Shown: one piece after another, positions 21,195-30,755 of the stretch
How the letters are laid out: the number at the start of each line of letters is the position of its first letter
How positions within the stretch are numbered: the stretch's first letter is position 1
Source of the DNA: Flavobacteria bacterium BBFL7
GTDB taxonomy: Bacteria; Bacteroidota; Bacteroidia; Flavobacteriales; Flavobacteriaceae
Length of the DNA: 64,000 nucleotides
Assembly: GCA_000153385.1 (NCBI GenBank)
Contig: CH672374.1
Location: 507,016-571,015 of the forward strand
Direction: 5' to 3'
Position numbers and translations under genes: made by a program
Notes under the pieces: generated by a model
The model's input: only the letters and a program-made list of their open reading frames with translations
Told to the model about the DNA's origin: nothing
Database searches by the model: none

Positions 21195-21202
21195 TATATT
21201 TG
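21195..21202 (+). promoter_or_regulatory. -7 promoter element of the 21.2-kb barrel gene
   Basis: TATATTTG matches TAnnTTTG, 25 bases before the ATG. No -33 TTG is at the ideal distance. Confidence 0.6.
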
Positions 21203-21227
21203 TGCCTTGATAATTAAATAATAACAG

Positions 21228-21719
21228 ATGAAAAAAATATTACTAATTCTAGCTCTTATAGCAACAACTGCTGCAACAGCACAGGTTTACACAGGTAAAG
21301 GAGATCAAAAGTTTCAAGTAGGAGCTGATTTTCAATCTGGATCAACAGGTGTTCAAGCTACTTATGATTATGGTGTAGGAGAGAACATTTCTTTTGGTAT
21401 TACAGCAGCCTATGCTTTAGGAATCGATGATGATGTAAGCGTTGATTTTGATGAAAGAGCAATGTTACGTGTACGTTTTAATGCAAATATCGGTAACGTC
21501 ATTAATGTTGATCCTAATCTAGATATATATCCAGGATTAGGTTTTAGTACTAAGAATTTTGGTGGTCACCTAGGTGCGCGTTATTTCTTTACTGATGGTT
21601 TTGGTTTATATACTGAGGCTGCAGTACCGTTTGCATCTTATAAAACTGAAGACTTAACACCAGCTGAAGATTTATACAATCAGTTTACAATCAGCTTTGG
21701 AATGTCTTTTAATTTCTAG
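21228..21719 (+). CDS. Small outer-membrane beta-barrel protein (DUF6646-like)
   Basis: The 163-aa protein has a signal peptide cleaved after ATAQ (MKKILLILALIATTAATAQ). The mature part alternates short amphipathic strands with glycine and aromatic residues (NISFGITAAYALG, GGHLGARYFF) and ends SFGMSFNF. A C-terminal Phe is typical of outer-membrane barrels. About eight strands can be drawn. The function is unknown. Its TAG stop shares the CTAG tetranucleotide with the stop of the convergent glycosyltransferase gene. Confidence 0.8.
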   Translation: MKKILLILALIATTAATAQVYTGKGDQKFQVGADFQSGSTGVQATYDYGVGENISFGITAAYALGIDDDVSVDFDERAMLRVRFNANIGNVINVDPNLDIYPGLGFSTKNFGGHLGARYFFTDGFGLYTEAAVPFASYKTEDLTPAEDLYNQFTISFGMSFNF

Positions 21720-22570
21720 AAACCTATTTTAGATTTAATACCGTTCCAACGGTATGACCTTATAAAGCGACCTTGATCTTCTGTCACCAGAGGTTCAAGG
21801 TTCTTTTTTTGTGCTAATTTGTAACCTTTTAAGTAATCTAGAATAATTTGAAATTTCCTTTTATTCCAAGACATTTTTGCAGCTGTAATAAAAGTTAACC
21901 ACCAGCCATAACGCATTTTATAAAACGCTTCGCCTTGAAGGTATTTTGCTTTAGCATTATAGGAGGCACCAGTAGGTTTAAGGTGTTTTACGTGTAAATG
22001 AGGTATGGTAACAACTTCCCATCCATAAAACCGAGCGAGCATTTCATCTATTGTATCCCAACCTATAGAGGACTTAAGTCCACCTATTTGTTGAAAACAT
22101 TCTGTTTGATAAGCTTTTAAAGCACCTCTAATATGATCTTTATTAGTGCCTTTTTCTAGTTCCCAGCGGTCATTTTTTTCTATTGTACAATGTCCAGCAA
22201 CCATACCTGTTGTTTTGCTTTCGCGAAAGCGTGATACTATATTATCTAAATAGTCTATTGGAAAAATAAGATCAGCATCAAACTTACAGATGATGTCAAA
22301 ATCAGAAATTTCAATGTAAGAAAGGCCGAAGTTAAATGCGTTAATTACTTTAGAGCCTGGTATATTTTGATCACTAGATTGATAAGTAACAACACTCACT
22401 GAGTCATGTTTACTTTGGTAATCGTGCGCGATTTGTAAGGTGCCGTCTGTAGAATTATCATTCACTATTATAATTTTGGCAATGCTAAAAGTTTGCGTCA
22501 GCAAACTTTCTAACGTTTTGGAAATAAAACGTTCTTCATTATATGTGGGAATGATTACAGCAATTTTCAT
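21716..22570 (-). CDS. Family 2 glycosyltransferase
   Basis: A 284-aa GT-A enzyme. It opens MKIAVIIPTYNEERFISKTLESLL and has IVNDNSTDGT, then the KFDADLIFP nucleotide-sugar and metal site (DxD-like D98-A-D100). WDTIDEMLARFYGW is probably the acceptor region. A hydrophobic stretch (WWLTFITAAKM) near 220 may touch the membrane. Donor and acceptor are unknown. It follows the methyltransferase gene by 6 bases, and the pair probably acts on one surface glycan. R114-S118 (RFRES) comes from an iterated palindrome. Confidence 0.88.
   Translation of the reverse strand: MKIAVIIPTYNEERFISKTLESLLTQTFSIAKIIIVNDNSTDGTLQIAHDYQSKHDSVSVVTYQSSDQNIPGSKVINAFNFGLSYIEISDFDIICKFDADLIFPIDYLDNIVSRFRESKTTGMVAGHCTIEKNDRWELEKGTNKDHIRGALKAYQTECFQQIGGLKSSIGWDTIDEMLARFYGWEVVTIPHLHVKHLKPTGASYNAKAKYLQGEAFYKMRYGWWLTFITAAKMSWNKRKFQIILDYLKGYKLAQKKNLEPLVTEDQGRFIRSYRWNGIKSKIGF
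22217..22230. repeat. Iterated palindrome copy 6 (in GT2 gene)
   Basis: Perfect 14-mer GCTTTCGCGAAAGC. On the gene's strand it reads CGC TTT CGC GAA AGC, R-F-R-E-S at 114-118. Confidence 0.95.
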
Positions 22571-22576
22571 AGAATT

Positions 22577-23104
22577 CTATGAGGAGATTTTTTCACAATA
22601 AACAAGATAGTATCGGTCTGTGAAATAACGCAATAACGGTCTTATCCCTAATTTCTTTACAGGATTAGTAAACTTAACAGCATCAACAACTCTCCAGCCT
22701 GCTTTTTCTAAAACATAGTCTAGTTGCCATGGCTCAAACTCGTGATAGTGTTGATCTCTAATATCATTTTTATTGCGGTAAGCTCCAGTAAACCAAAGTT
22801 TAAGTGGTACACTTATAACGGCTTTATCACAATTAATCGCTTTTAAAGAAGTATATGGACTTACTAAATGTTCAAAAATCTCAAAAGCTGTAACGACATC
22901 ACCATTAAAACTCTCTATCTCACTCACATCATCATCTAGGTCTAGACCACTGGTATTTTGAATAATATAACCAGCATCTTTCATGATCTTAGAAAACGGA
23001 TTTTCAACTCCTAAGTCTAAAATTGAAAGATCTTTTGAAATATGCTTTTCTAAAAATTCTAAAGTGATTTTAAATCTTTTATGAGGGAAATTATGTTCGT
23101 ACAC
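22577..23104 (-). CDS. Class I SAM-dependent methyltransferase-like protein
   Basis: This 175-aa protein is small for the family. Motif I is weak but present as LSILDLGVENPFSKIM, with SGLDLDDD near the usual acidic motif II and DVVTAFEIFEHL as the motif IV region. HEFEPWQLDYVLEKAGW is typical of methyltransferase-11-like sugar or lipid methylases. The glycine-rich loop is degenerate (GVENPF), so activity is uncertain. It leads the two-gene unit with the GT2, with a good promoter upstream. Confidence 0.72.
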   Translation of the reverse strand: MYEHNFPHKRFKITLEFLEKHISKDLSILDLGVENPFSKIMKDAGYIIQNTSGLDLDDDVSEIESFNGDVVTAFEIFEHLVSPYTSLKAINCDKAVISVPLKLWFTGAYRNKNDIRDQHYHEFEPWQLDYVLEKAGWRVVDAVKFTNPVKKLGIRPLLRYFTDRYYLVYCEKISS

Positions 23105-23132
23105 TTTTTTTGATTTTGTAAACTTTTAATGT

Positions 23133-23161
23133 CAAAAGTAACCTTTCAATTTACTTCTCAA
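23133..23161 (-). promoter_or_regulatory. Bacteroidetes-type promoter of the methyltransferase-GT2 unit
   Basis: CAAAAGTA at 23133-23140 reads TACTTTTG on the - strand (-7). CAA at 23159-23161 reads TTG (-33) with an 18-base spacer. The start codon is 28 bases downstream. Confidence 0.7.
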
Positions 23162-23187
23162 CCTATTATCGAGTTGTAAAGGATTAT

Positions 23188-23784
23188 TTAACCTCTACGT
23201 CGTTCTAGTAGAATCATCATCATTAAACCTAGCATCACTCTTTCTTTATCATCCTCATCTATATCTGCGTGTTTAGTAAGTTCAAATTCCTTACCTAAAA
23301 AAGAAGGCATTTTTTTGAGTTTTACAACCACTTGACCTTGTTTATTGGTGACATTATATGTTGGGTTAAACAGGTAACCAGTAAAGAACCCAAGAATAGG
23401 TATCTCGCCTAATAGGTTGTCTAAGAATCGTGTAAAAGCACTTTCTTCTTTTACATTATATTGCAATTGCTGGTTTTGATCGATGATATTATATTCAGCT
23501 TTCCACATGCTGCGCCATCCTTTACGGGCAATTTTACCTATCTCGTTATTATTTTCATCCATCATGCTATAAGCAGCACTCCAGTCCAGCCATTTATTTG
23601 CAGCGATCGTAAATAGAACTCTTGTTTTAGTTTCATCACTATAAACATTAACAGCTTCCTTAAGCTTGAACATTTTCTGTTTTACATAAGCAATGGTTTG
23701 TCCTTGTGCATTGCGTGCCGTAAAATCATTTGAAAGTGTTGTGACTTTAAAATTGAATTTAACTGGATAATCTAGATTATTCAT
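23188..23784 (-). CDS. LURP-one-related / tubby-C-like protein
   Basis: A 198-aa protein with no signal peptide. The pattern FTARNAQGQTIAYVKQKMFKLKEAVNVY, then repeated strand-turn-strand units (NEIGKIARKGWRSMWKAEYNI, YNVTNKQGQVVVKLKKMP) and a hydrophobic C-terminal helix (RVMLGLMMMILL), fits the LOR/scramblase (tubby-C) fold. No molecular function is known for bacterial members. It sits alone between the methyltransferase and uvrD on the same strand. I see no promoter motif for it. Confidence 0.65.
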   Translation of the reverse strand: MNNLDYPVKFNFKVTTLSNDFTARNAQGQTIAYVKQKMFKLKEAVNVYSDETKTRVLFTIAANKWLDWSAAYSMMDENNNEIGKIARKGWRSMWKAEYNIIDQNQQLQYNVKEESAFTRFLDNLLGEIPILGFFTGYLFNPTYNVTNKQGQVVVKLKKMPSFLGKEFELTKHADIDEDDKERVMLGLMMMILLERRRG

Positions 23785-23863
23785 GAGAGGTTGGTTATAT
23801 GGTTGTAGGTCTAATCAATGACCCAGAATTTATGAAAATAGGTATTTAGATTATAAATGAAAT

Positions 23864-26191
23864 TTATTCGTCGATGACCTCTAGTTTTGCAAAACGCAAT
23901 AACAATTTCTTCAAACCACCGACTTGGAAGTTGATTTCTGCTTTTTTCTCACCGCCAGCACCTTCAATATTCACGACAGTCCCACGACCAAAACGTCCGT
24001 GTGATACAATCATTCCAGGTTCTAAAGTTCCTTCAAAACCTGATGATTTACTATTATTGCTGGAAGAGCTAGGTCTTATTTTACGCAATTTTCTAATTTG
24101 ATCTTCACTTGGTCTGCTTACGCTAGGTGGTTTACCAGATACAGGCTTGCGTTGTCTTAATTTAGACTTGTCTGGTTCATCCCATAAATGGTCAGTCAAG
24201 GCACTTTTATACCTATAATCATCCATAGGAGTAGTGTACTCAAGATACTGATCATCTATCTCAGTAATAAATCGGCTAGGTTCTGCATCGACTAGTTTTC
24301 CCCATCGATATCTACTTAAGGTGTAAGTAAGGTATGCTTGATGTTCTGCTCTAGTCAGTGCTACATAAAAAAGGCGTCGTTCTTCTTCTAGTTCTTCACG
24401 TGTATTCATACTCATTCCACTAGGGAACAAGTCTTCTTCCATTCCAACAATATATACATATGGAAATTCCAGTCCTTTTGCTAGGTGAATGGTCATTAGT
24501 GAAACACGATCATCAGTGTCCTTTTCATTATCTAAATCTGTTGCCAGCGCTACATCTTCTAGAAATTCTGCAAGAGAACCTCTGGCTTCATCAACTTCTT
24601 TTTGACCTTCTACAAAGTCTCGCATTCCATTTAGGAGCTCTTCAATGTTTTCAACTTTAGAAATACCTTCTTGACTACCGTCTTTTTTAAGCTCATTGAT
24701 TAAGGCACTTTTCTTTATTACATATTCTGTAAGTTCAAATACAGATTGCGTCTCTTCCAGAGCTTGAAAGCTCTTAATCATCATAACAAAGTTTTTAAGC
24801 TTTGTTTTTGTACTGCTAGCAATGCCTATATCAATGCGATCGATATGCTCAATAACTTCAAAAATACTGCGGTCATAATGCTTTGCCGCAACGATAAGCT
24901 TATCCATTGTTGTGGCACCTATACCACGTGCTGGATAATTAATGATACGTTTTAGAGATTCTTCATCCTTAGGATTAACGATAACTCTTAAATAGGCTAG
25001 TACATCTTTTACCTCTTTACGTTGGTAAAAACTCAATCCACCATAAATTCTATAGGGTATATCTCTTTTACGTAAAGCGTCTTCCATCGCTCTGGATTGC
25101 GCATTAGTCCTATAAAGAATAGCAAACTGATCATTACCCAGTTGCTTTTGCATTTTATTTTCAAAAATAGAACCGGCAACATATCGCCCTTCTTCCGCAT
25201 CGCTCATTAAACGATGCACGATGATTTTAGGCCCATCATTATTTGCGGTCCATACCACTTTATCAAGCTTGGTTTTATTTTTATCAATAATAGAGTTTGC
25301 AGCCTCTACAATGTTTTTTGTAGATCTATAATTCTGTTCTAATCGATAAGCTTTTACACCTTCATAATCGCGCTGAAAATTCAGAATGTTATTAATGTTT
25401 GCGCCACGGAATGCATAAATAGATTGCGCATCATCACCTACCACGCATATATTCTGAAATTTATCTGAAAGCGCTTTAACGATTAGATATTGTGAATGAT
25501 TCGTATCTTGATACTCATCCACAAGTATGTATTGAAAACGATTTTGATATTTGGCAAGTACTTCTGGAAAACGATTTAATAGTTCATTTGTCTTCAATAA
25601 TAAATCGTCAAAATCCATCGCGCCTGCTTTAAAACAACGCTCCACATATTCCTTATAGATATCTCCAAAACGTGGTCTGCGCGCCATCGCATCTGCCTCT
25701 TGCAAGTCTGCATCGTTAAAATAAGCTCTTACGGTAATAAGGCTATTCTTCATGGAAGAGATACGAGAAGCAATTTGTTTGTATTTATAAACATCTTTGT
25801 CCAGACCCATTTCTTTTATGATGGCGCTCACTAATCTTTGCGAGTCTTGAGAATCGTAAATAGTGAAATTTGATGGATAACCCAACTTATCTGCTTCCAT
25901 ACGCAGTAAACGCGCAAAAACTGAATGAAAAGTTCCCATCCATAAGTTTTTGGCTTCGCTTTGACCTACAATGTCTGCAATACGTTTTTTCATTTCACGT
26001 GCAGCCTTATTAGTAAAGGTTAAGGATAAGATATTAAAAGCATCTACACCTTGTTGCATTAGATAGGCAATGCGCAATGTAAGTACTCGAGTTTTACCAG
26101 ATCCAGCACCTGCTATAACGATCATAGCACCTTCCTTTTGCAACACTGGTTCACGTTGCGCATCATTTAATTGAGATATGTAATCTTGCAC
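23864..26191 (-). CDS. uvrD: UvrD/PcrA-type superfamily 1 DNA helicase
   Basis: A 775-aa 3'-5' helicase for repair and replication restart. It begins LNDAQREPVLQKEGAMIVIAGAGSGKT, the Q-motif and Walker A (28-34). ILVDEYQDTNHSQYLIV is motif II, VVGDDAQSIYAFRGAN motif III, and LEQNYRS motif IV. SLMTIHLAKGLEFPYVYIVG and EEERRLFYVALTRAE are motifs V and VI. The C-terminal GMIVSHGRFGRGTVV segment is the Tudor-like RNA-polymerase-binding domain of PcrA-type proteins. ATG at 26191 gives the normal start. Confidence 0.96.
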   Translation of the reverse strand: MQDYISQLNDAQREPVLQKEGAMIVIAGAGSGKTRVLTLRIAYLMQQGVDAFNILSLTFTNKAAREMKKRIADIVGQSEAKNLWMGTFHSVFARLLRMEADKLGYPSNFTIYDSQDSQRLVSAIIKEMGLDKDVYKYKQIASRISSMKNSLITVRAYFNDADLQEADAMARRPRFGDIYKEYVERCFKAGAMDFDDLLLKTNELLNRFPEVLAKYQNRFQYILVDEYQDTNHSQYLIVKALSDKFQNICVVGDDAQSIYAFRGANINNILNFQRDYEGVKAYRLEQNYRSTKNIVEAANSIIDKNKTKLDKVVWTANNDGPKIIVHRLMSDAEEGRYVAGSIFENKMQKQLGNDQFAILYRTNAQSRAMEDALRKRDIPYRIYGGLSFYQRKEVKDVLAYLRVIVNPKDEESLKRIINYPARGIGATTMDKLIVAAKHYDRSIFEVIEHIDRIDIGIASSTKTKLKNFVMMIKSFQALEETQSVFELTEYVIKKSALINELKKDGSQEGISKVENIEELLNGMRDFVEGQKEVDEARGSLAEFLEDVALATDLDNEKDTDDRVSLMTIHLAKGLEFPYVYIVGMEEDLFPSGMSMNTREELEEERRLFYVALTRAEHQAYLTYTLSRYRWGKLVDAEPSRFITEIDDQYLEYTTPMDDYRYKSALTDHLWDEPDKSKLRQRKPVSGKPPSVSRPSEDQIRKLRKIRPSSSSNNSKSSGFEGTLEPGMIVSHGRFGRGTVVNIEGAGGEKKAEINFQVGGLKKLLLRFAKLEVIDE

Positions 26192-26331
26192 TTTTTTCTT
26201 TTTCTAGGGTAGACAATATACGAGTTGAAGGTCGTTTTTTAGTTCATTATTCATATTTTTTATAAACGATTTTTAAAAAAGATAGGATTCATATAAAATG
26301 CTTTTAAGATGTAATTCTGTTGTAATTATTT

Positions 26332-26347
26332 CGCTTTCGCGAAAGCG
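26332..26347. repeat. Iterated palindrome copy 7 (intergenic, divergent promoter region)
   Basis: Full 16-bp CGCTTTCGCGAAAGCG between divergent uvrD and the glutamate-synthase-like gene, 47 bases before the latter's start. Confidence 0.95.
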
Positions 26348-26394
26348 TAATCATAAATCACATTTATGTATTTTTACCATTCAAATTTTTTTAA

Positions 26395-27936
26395 ATGATT
26401 GATTTTATTCTAAATCTAGCTTGGTATTGGTGGTTAGTAATTATAGTAGTTCTCGTAGGTATTTATGATATTTTCAATAAGAAGCATATCATTCTAAGAA
26501 ATTTTCCTGTCGTTGGACATTTCCGTTACTGGTTAGAAAGTGTTGGTCCAGAATTACGTCAATATATCGTAGCAAACAATAGGGAAGAATTACCTTTTAA
26601 TAGGATTGAGCGCGGTTGGATTTATGCGAGTGCAAAAAATGAGAATAATTACGAAGGATTTGGTACGGATAGAGATATATATGCGCATCAATATATTTTT
26701 ATTAATAACTCTATGATGCCTTATAAAGTAGAGAAGGATCATATCTCGCATACCGAGCCTACATTTTTACCATGTGCTAAGGTTATAGGTGCTGCAAAGA
26801 AAAGAAGAAGACCGTTCCGTCCAGCAAGCGTTATTAATATTAGTGCTATGAGTTATGGTAGTCTATCTGCCAAAGCTGTAGATGCAATGAATAATGGTGC
26901 TAAGCAAGTTCATGCCTATCACAATACAGGTGAAGGTGGTTTATCTCCTTATCACAAACGTGGTGCAGACGTGGTTTTCCATATAGGTACAGGATACTTT
27001 GGTGTTAGAGATAAAGATGGAAACTTCTCAATGGACATGTTAAAAAAATTAGTGAAAGATAATCCACAAGTGAGAGCCATTGAGTTGAAGCTTTCTCAAG
27101 GAGCAAAACCTGGAAAAGGTGGTGTTTTACCTGGTTCAAAAATAACTAAAGAGATTAGTGAGATTCGTAATGTACCGATGGGAGAAGATGTGTTGTCACC
27201 ACCGACACATAGTGCTTTTGAAGGGATACAAGGTCTTGTAGATTTTGTTGAAGAAATAGCTCAAGAGACTGGTTTACCTACAGGTATTAAGGCGGCTATA
27301 GGTAAGTTAGAACAATGGGAGGAACTAGCAGATATTATGAAAGCTACTGGAAAAGGTCCTGATTTTATCACTGTTGATGGTGGTGAAGGAGGAACTGGTG
27401 CTGCGCCTCCTAGTTTTGCAGATCATGTTTCTCTACCATGGGTTTATGGTTTCAAAGATCTTTATCAGGTTTTTCAAAATCGTGAAATGACTGAAGAATT
27501 GGTATTTATAGCTTCTGGAAAGTTAGGTTTTCCTGCCAAAGCAGCTATGGCTTTCTCGATGGGAGCAGATGTTGTAAATGTTGCTAGAGAAGCAATGATC
27601 TCTATAGGATGTATACAGGCACAAGCCTGTCACAATAATAGCTGTCCAACGGGTATTGCAACGCAAAATAAATGGTTGCAACGTGGTATAGTAGTTCCCG
27701 AAAAAGCAGGAAGACTAGCGAGTTACTTTAAAAAATTCAATAAAGAATTACTGGAGATTACTCATGCTGCCGGATATGAACATCCCTGTCAGTTTGATAT
27801 GCGCGATGTAGATGTGAGTATAGGTGACACTAACATGACACAAACATTAGAGTATACTTATAAATATCAAAAAACTCCTGTACCATTTGAAAGCATGCAG
27901 TCTTTAAAAGACTGTGTTCATTTAGGAGGGAAATAA
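26395..27936 (+). CDS. FMN-binding glutamate synthase-family protein, membrane-anchored
   Basis: The 513-aa protein has an N-terminal TM helix (AWYWWLVIIVVLVGIYDIF) followed by a GltB central/FMN domain. Key blocks are SAMSYGSLSAKAVDAMNNGA, NTGEGGLSPYH, KLSQGAKPGKGGVLPG and TVDGGEGGTGAAP. The 3Fe-4S cysteine motif is GCIQAQACHNNSCPTGIATQ. It lacks the glutaminase domain and has no small subunit nearby, so it is not a standard glutamate synthase; the electron acceptor and true substrate are unknown. It is likely monocistronic. Confidence 0.85.
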   Translation: MIDFILNLAWYWWLVIIVVLVGIYDIFNKKHIILRNFPVVGHFRYWLESVGPELRQYIVANNREELPFNRIERGWIYASAKNENNYEGFGTDRDIYAHQYIFINNSMMPYKVEKDHISHTEPTFLPCAKVIGAAKKRRRPFRPASVINISAMSYGSLSAKAVDAMNNGAKQVHAYHNTGEGGLSPYHKRGADVVFHIGTGYFGVRDKDGNFSMDMLKKLVKDNPQVRAIELKLSQGAKPGKGGVLPGSKITKEISEIRNVPMGEDVLSPPTHSAFEGIQGLVDFVEEIAQETGLPTGIKAAIGKLEQWEELADIMKATGKGPDFITVDGGEGGTGAAPPSFADHVSLPWVYGFKDLYQVFQNREMTEELVFIASGKLGFPAKAAMAFSMGADVVNVAREAMISIGCIQAQACHNNSCPTGIATQNKWLQRGIVVPEKAGRLASYFKKFNKELLEITHAAGYEHPCQFDMRDVDVSIGDTNMTQTLEYTYKYQKTPVPFESMQSLKDCVHLGGK

Positions 27937-28094
27937 TAATAGATTCTTTCTAAAAAGATAAAAATATAGTGAATTTAACTATTCAAATCTATCCATTCTT
28001 TTCTTATTCAAGTTTTTAGCATAGAGTAAATCCAAGATCCTTGAAATGGAACTAACATTTTGCCAATTCACAACTTTTTTTTGATCTGATACAT

Positions 28095-28102
28095 TACTTT
28101 TG
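28095..28102 (+). promoter_or_regulatory. -7 promoter element upstream of the 28.1-kb gene
   Basis: TACTTTTG matches TAnnTTTG and lies 26 bases before the ATG. The rest of the gap 27937-28094 shows nothing else. Confidence 0.6.
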
Positions 28103-28128
28103 GAATTCTAACGTTATTAGAAAAATAC

Positions 28129-28653
28129 ATGACTATGGATGACAAAATTCTTTTAGGTTTTATAGCTGTTTTACCTGCACTAGTAGTAGGTTTAGTGGCG
28201 TTTTATTTTTTAACGTCGTTTATGAAAAACGAGGAACGTCGTAGACGATTTCTAACTGTTAGAGAATCTCAAGGTAAAACGTTGCCTACTAGAATGGCTT
28301 CTTATGAACGTATGACATTATTCTTAGAGCGTATTAAACCAAATAATCTGGTCGTTAGAACGCTGGCTGGTTCTATGACTAAGTTACAATATGAGCAAAC
28401 CTTAATTTCTGCTATTGATCAAGAGTTTGAACACAACATCGCACAACAAATTTATGTGAGTGAAGAATGTTGGAATATTATACGTGCTGCAAAAAACACA
28501 ACAATCCAACAGATACGTCAGGTTGCGATGAGTAGTAAAATACAAAATGGTGAAGACCTCAGACAGGCAATCGTAAATGAATTAATGGATAAACGTGCTC
28601 CTAGCGCGGCTGCATTGAGTTATTTAAGATCTGAGGTGAAAGACCTTTTCTAG
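28129..28653 (+). CDS. Conserved single-pass membrane protein, unknown
   Basis: A 174-aa protein. One N-terminal TM helix (FIAVLPALVVGLVAFYFL, about 11-28) is followed by a basic stop-transfer segment (KNEERRRRF) and a soluble helical domain. RMTLFLERIKPNNLVVR lies centrally. The sequence has the look of a conserved Flavobacteriia hypothetical. No catalytic motif is visible. The stop codon shares CTAG with the stop of the convergent aminopeptidase gene. Confidence 0.7.
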   Translation: MTMDDKILLGFIAVLPALVVGLVAFYFLTSFMKNEERRRRFLTVRESQGKTLPTRMASYERMTLFLERIKPNNLVVRTLAGSMTKLQYEQTLISAIDQEFEHNIAQQIYVSEECWNIIRAAKNTTIQQIRQVAMSSKIQNGEDLRQAIVNELMDKRAPSAAALSYLRSEVKDLF

Positions 28654-30755
28654 ACTTTAAATAAGTCTCTTATAGCTTTCTGTTTCTCATCAGTCATGGT
28701 GGATAGTATTCTGTCTATCAATACTCTAGATTCATCTTTCTTGTAAAGCGCTTCAAATATGTCACGACTGTTCTTATAGAATCTCCTGTTGTGATGAAAA
28801 CAAGCATTCATTAAGTCACGATAATTTTGTGTTCCCATAGCATCCAGATTAATGAGGTAGTCAAACGCTGCTGTACGTGTCTTTGGGCTATATTCTGGAC
28901 TTGTATATTTTGAAATACCTTGTAAAAAATCATATTTCTCATTGTTCTTAAAATCACTGGAATTAAGCGCTAGTGCATTCCAAGCCATCTCTAGTGACGG
29001 ACTCATGCTGTTCCAGTTTTCTCTTGCATTTCTTAAAATATTAGGTCTCTCCATAGGGTTACCTTGCCACAGTAAAAACAAAGCACTTTCTCTAGTTAAG
29101 TAAGATTGATCATTAAGCATTGTTCTCAGTAATTTATCTAGTGCAGGATCATATTCTTGTAGACTCAAGGCAATGGCTTGTCTAACCTTAACATTACCAG
29201 CTGCTGCAGCTTCCTTATAGAGCTCTATGATTCTGTCATTTTTTTTATGAAGAATTAATTGACTTATCATCTCTTCTACCAGTAATTCATTTATGGGTGA
29301 TCTTAATGTTTCCTTATAAGAATTAAATGACTCATCAAAGGTAGAGATACTACGTGCCGCTAGTTGAAAATACTGTTCCATGAAAATACTCTTACGCAAT
29401 AAAACAAGTGCTTCAGCACTTGGGAATTGAGTATTAGTAAGCCATCTGTTTTTAAAATCAGTCATGTCCTTACCACTCGTATTACTCACGATTTTTAAAA
29501 AATCATCTGTCGTTACATTTCTACCAGCATATTCCTTTAAATAAGTACGCACACTCAATTTAAAATCTACATCGCCTATTTCTTGCCTTAAGGCATGTAG
29601 GGCCCATGCACCATGTTGGTAGAAAGTAAGACTACTTGCTTTAGCATCGAGTAAGGCAGTTCCTTTGCCTGCTTTAGTCTGAGCAATTAATGAATCTGCA
29701 TTTTCAAATAAAGTAATATAATAATGATCATCACCATAAATTTCACGTTCTGCTAGCATTGAATAATATGTGGCAAAACCTTCTTGAAGCCAGTGATGCT
29801 TACTACTCGTTGCAGTAACTAAATCACCAAACCATTGATGCGCCATTTCATGTGCATTTACAGTTACATAATTGCCATCATTAAAAGCAATCTCATCGGT
29901 TACAAATTGATCACTAAAAATAGTAGCTGTAGTATTCTCCATTCCAGAATAAAGAAAATCCTTAACCGGTATTTGCTTATATACTTCCCACGGATATTCT
30001 ATACCTATTTCTCGTTCTAAAAAGTCAAACATTTCTGTAGTATATCGATAAGTAGACTCGACTTTTTGAGCGTCTTCTGGATAATAATACAGTTCTAATT
30101 GTTTGCCAGTAGCTGTTGTTTGTAATTCTCTATCATATTCACCTACTACTAGAGCTACTAGGTAACTACTCATAGGTAAATCCATATCAAATAGCCATTT
30201 TTTATTTTTATCGATATCTAACGTTTCGACTAATTCACCATTAGAAATAGCACGGTATTGTGAAGGTGCTGTAATGCTTAAGTCCCATACTATTTTATCA
30301 TTCATATCATCAATACTAGGTAACCAGTTGCTGGTGTATTTACCTTGACCTTGCGTCCATATTTGATCCCATTTGCCATCATTATCTTTATCAATATGAT
30401 ATAACGCTTTATTAGGATTAGTAGAAAAATCTATTGTGATTTGATGAGTTGCGCTTTCGCGAAAGCGTGATTCCACCACAATTTGCTTCTCATTATATGT
30501 CGTTTTAATCGGTTTTCCATCTAGCAATACATCGTATCGAGTAATATTTTTTGCATCAATAAATAACGATGGAATATCTTTAAGAATGGTAACCTCATAG
30601 TTAACAGTACCAGATATAATTTCTGAATTTTCATTGATAAAAATATCAACTGAGGCAGTTTTAAAGTCTACTATATCTATTTGTGATGGACTATCTTGAG
30701 CAATGCATAGTACGGAGCAAAGGCTGGTAATGCACCAGAATAAAAGTGTTTTCAT
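28650..30755 (-). CDS. M1 family zinc aminopeptidase, secreted
   Basis: An exported metallopeptidase that trims N-terminal residues of peptides. From ATG 30755 it is 701 aa with signal MKTLLFWCITSLCSVLCIAQ. The exopeptidase loop is GMEN (271-274). The zinc site is HEMAHQWFGDLVT (H302, H306) with the third ligand E325 in WLQEGFATYY. A HEAT-like helical C-terminal domain follows from about 450. The longer TTG frame (30773) adds six residues and spoils the leader. RFRES at 97-101 is palindrome-encoded. Confidence 0.93.
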   Translation of the reverse strand: MKTLLFWCITSLCSVLCIAQDSPSQIDIVDFKTASVDIFINENSEIISGTVNYEVTILKDIPSLFIDAKNITRYDVLLDGKPIKTTYNEKQIVVESRFRESATHQITIDFSTNPNKALYHIDKDNDGKWDQIWTQGQGKYTSNWLPSIDDMNDKIVWDLSITAPSQYRAISNGELVETLDIDKNKKWLFDMDLPMSSYLVALVVGEYDRELQTTATGKQLELYYYPEDAQKVESTYRYTTEMFDFLEREIGIEYPWEVYKQIPVKDFLYSGMENTTATIFSDQFVTDEIAFNDGNYVTVNAHEMAHQWFGDLVTATSSKHHWLQEGFATYYSMLAEREIYGDDHYYITLFENADSLIAQTKAGKGTALLDAKASSLTFYQHGAWALHALRQEIGDVDFKLSVRTYLKEYAGRNVTTDDFLKIVSNTSGKDMTDFKNRWLTNTQFPSAEALVLLRKSIFMEQYFQLAARSISTFDESFNSYKETLRSPINELLVEEMISQLILHKKNDRIIELYKEAAAAGNVKVRQAIALSLQEYDPALDKLLRTMLNDQSYLTRESALFLLWQGNPMERPNILRNARENWNSMSPSLEMAWNALALNSSDFKNNEKYDFLQGISKYTSPEYSPKTRTAAFDYLINLDAMGTQNYRDLMNACFHHNRRFYKNSRDIFEALYKKDESRVLIDRILSTMTDEKQKAIRDLFKV
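30452..30467. repeat. Iterated palindrome copy 8 (in M1 aminopeptidase gene)
   Basis: Full 16-bp CGCTTTCGCGAAAGCG. It reads R-F-R-E-S at 97-101 in the N-terminal beta domain, away from the active site. Confidence 0.95.
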
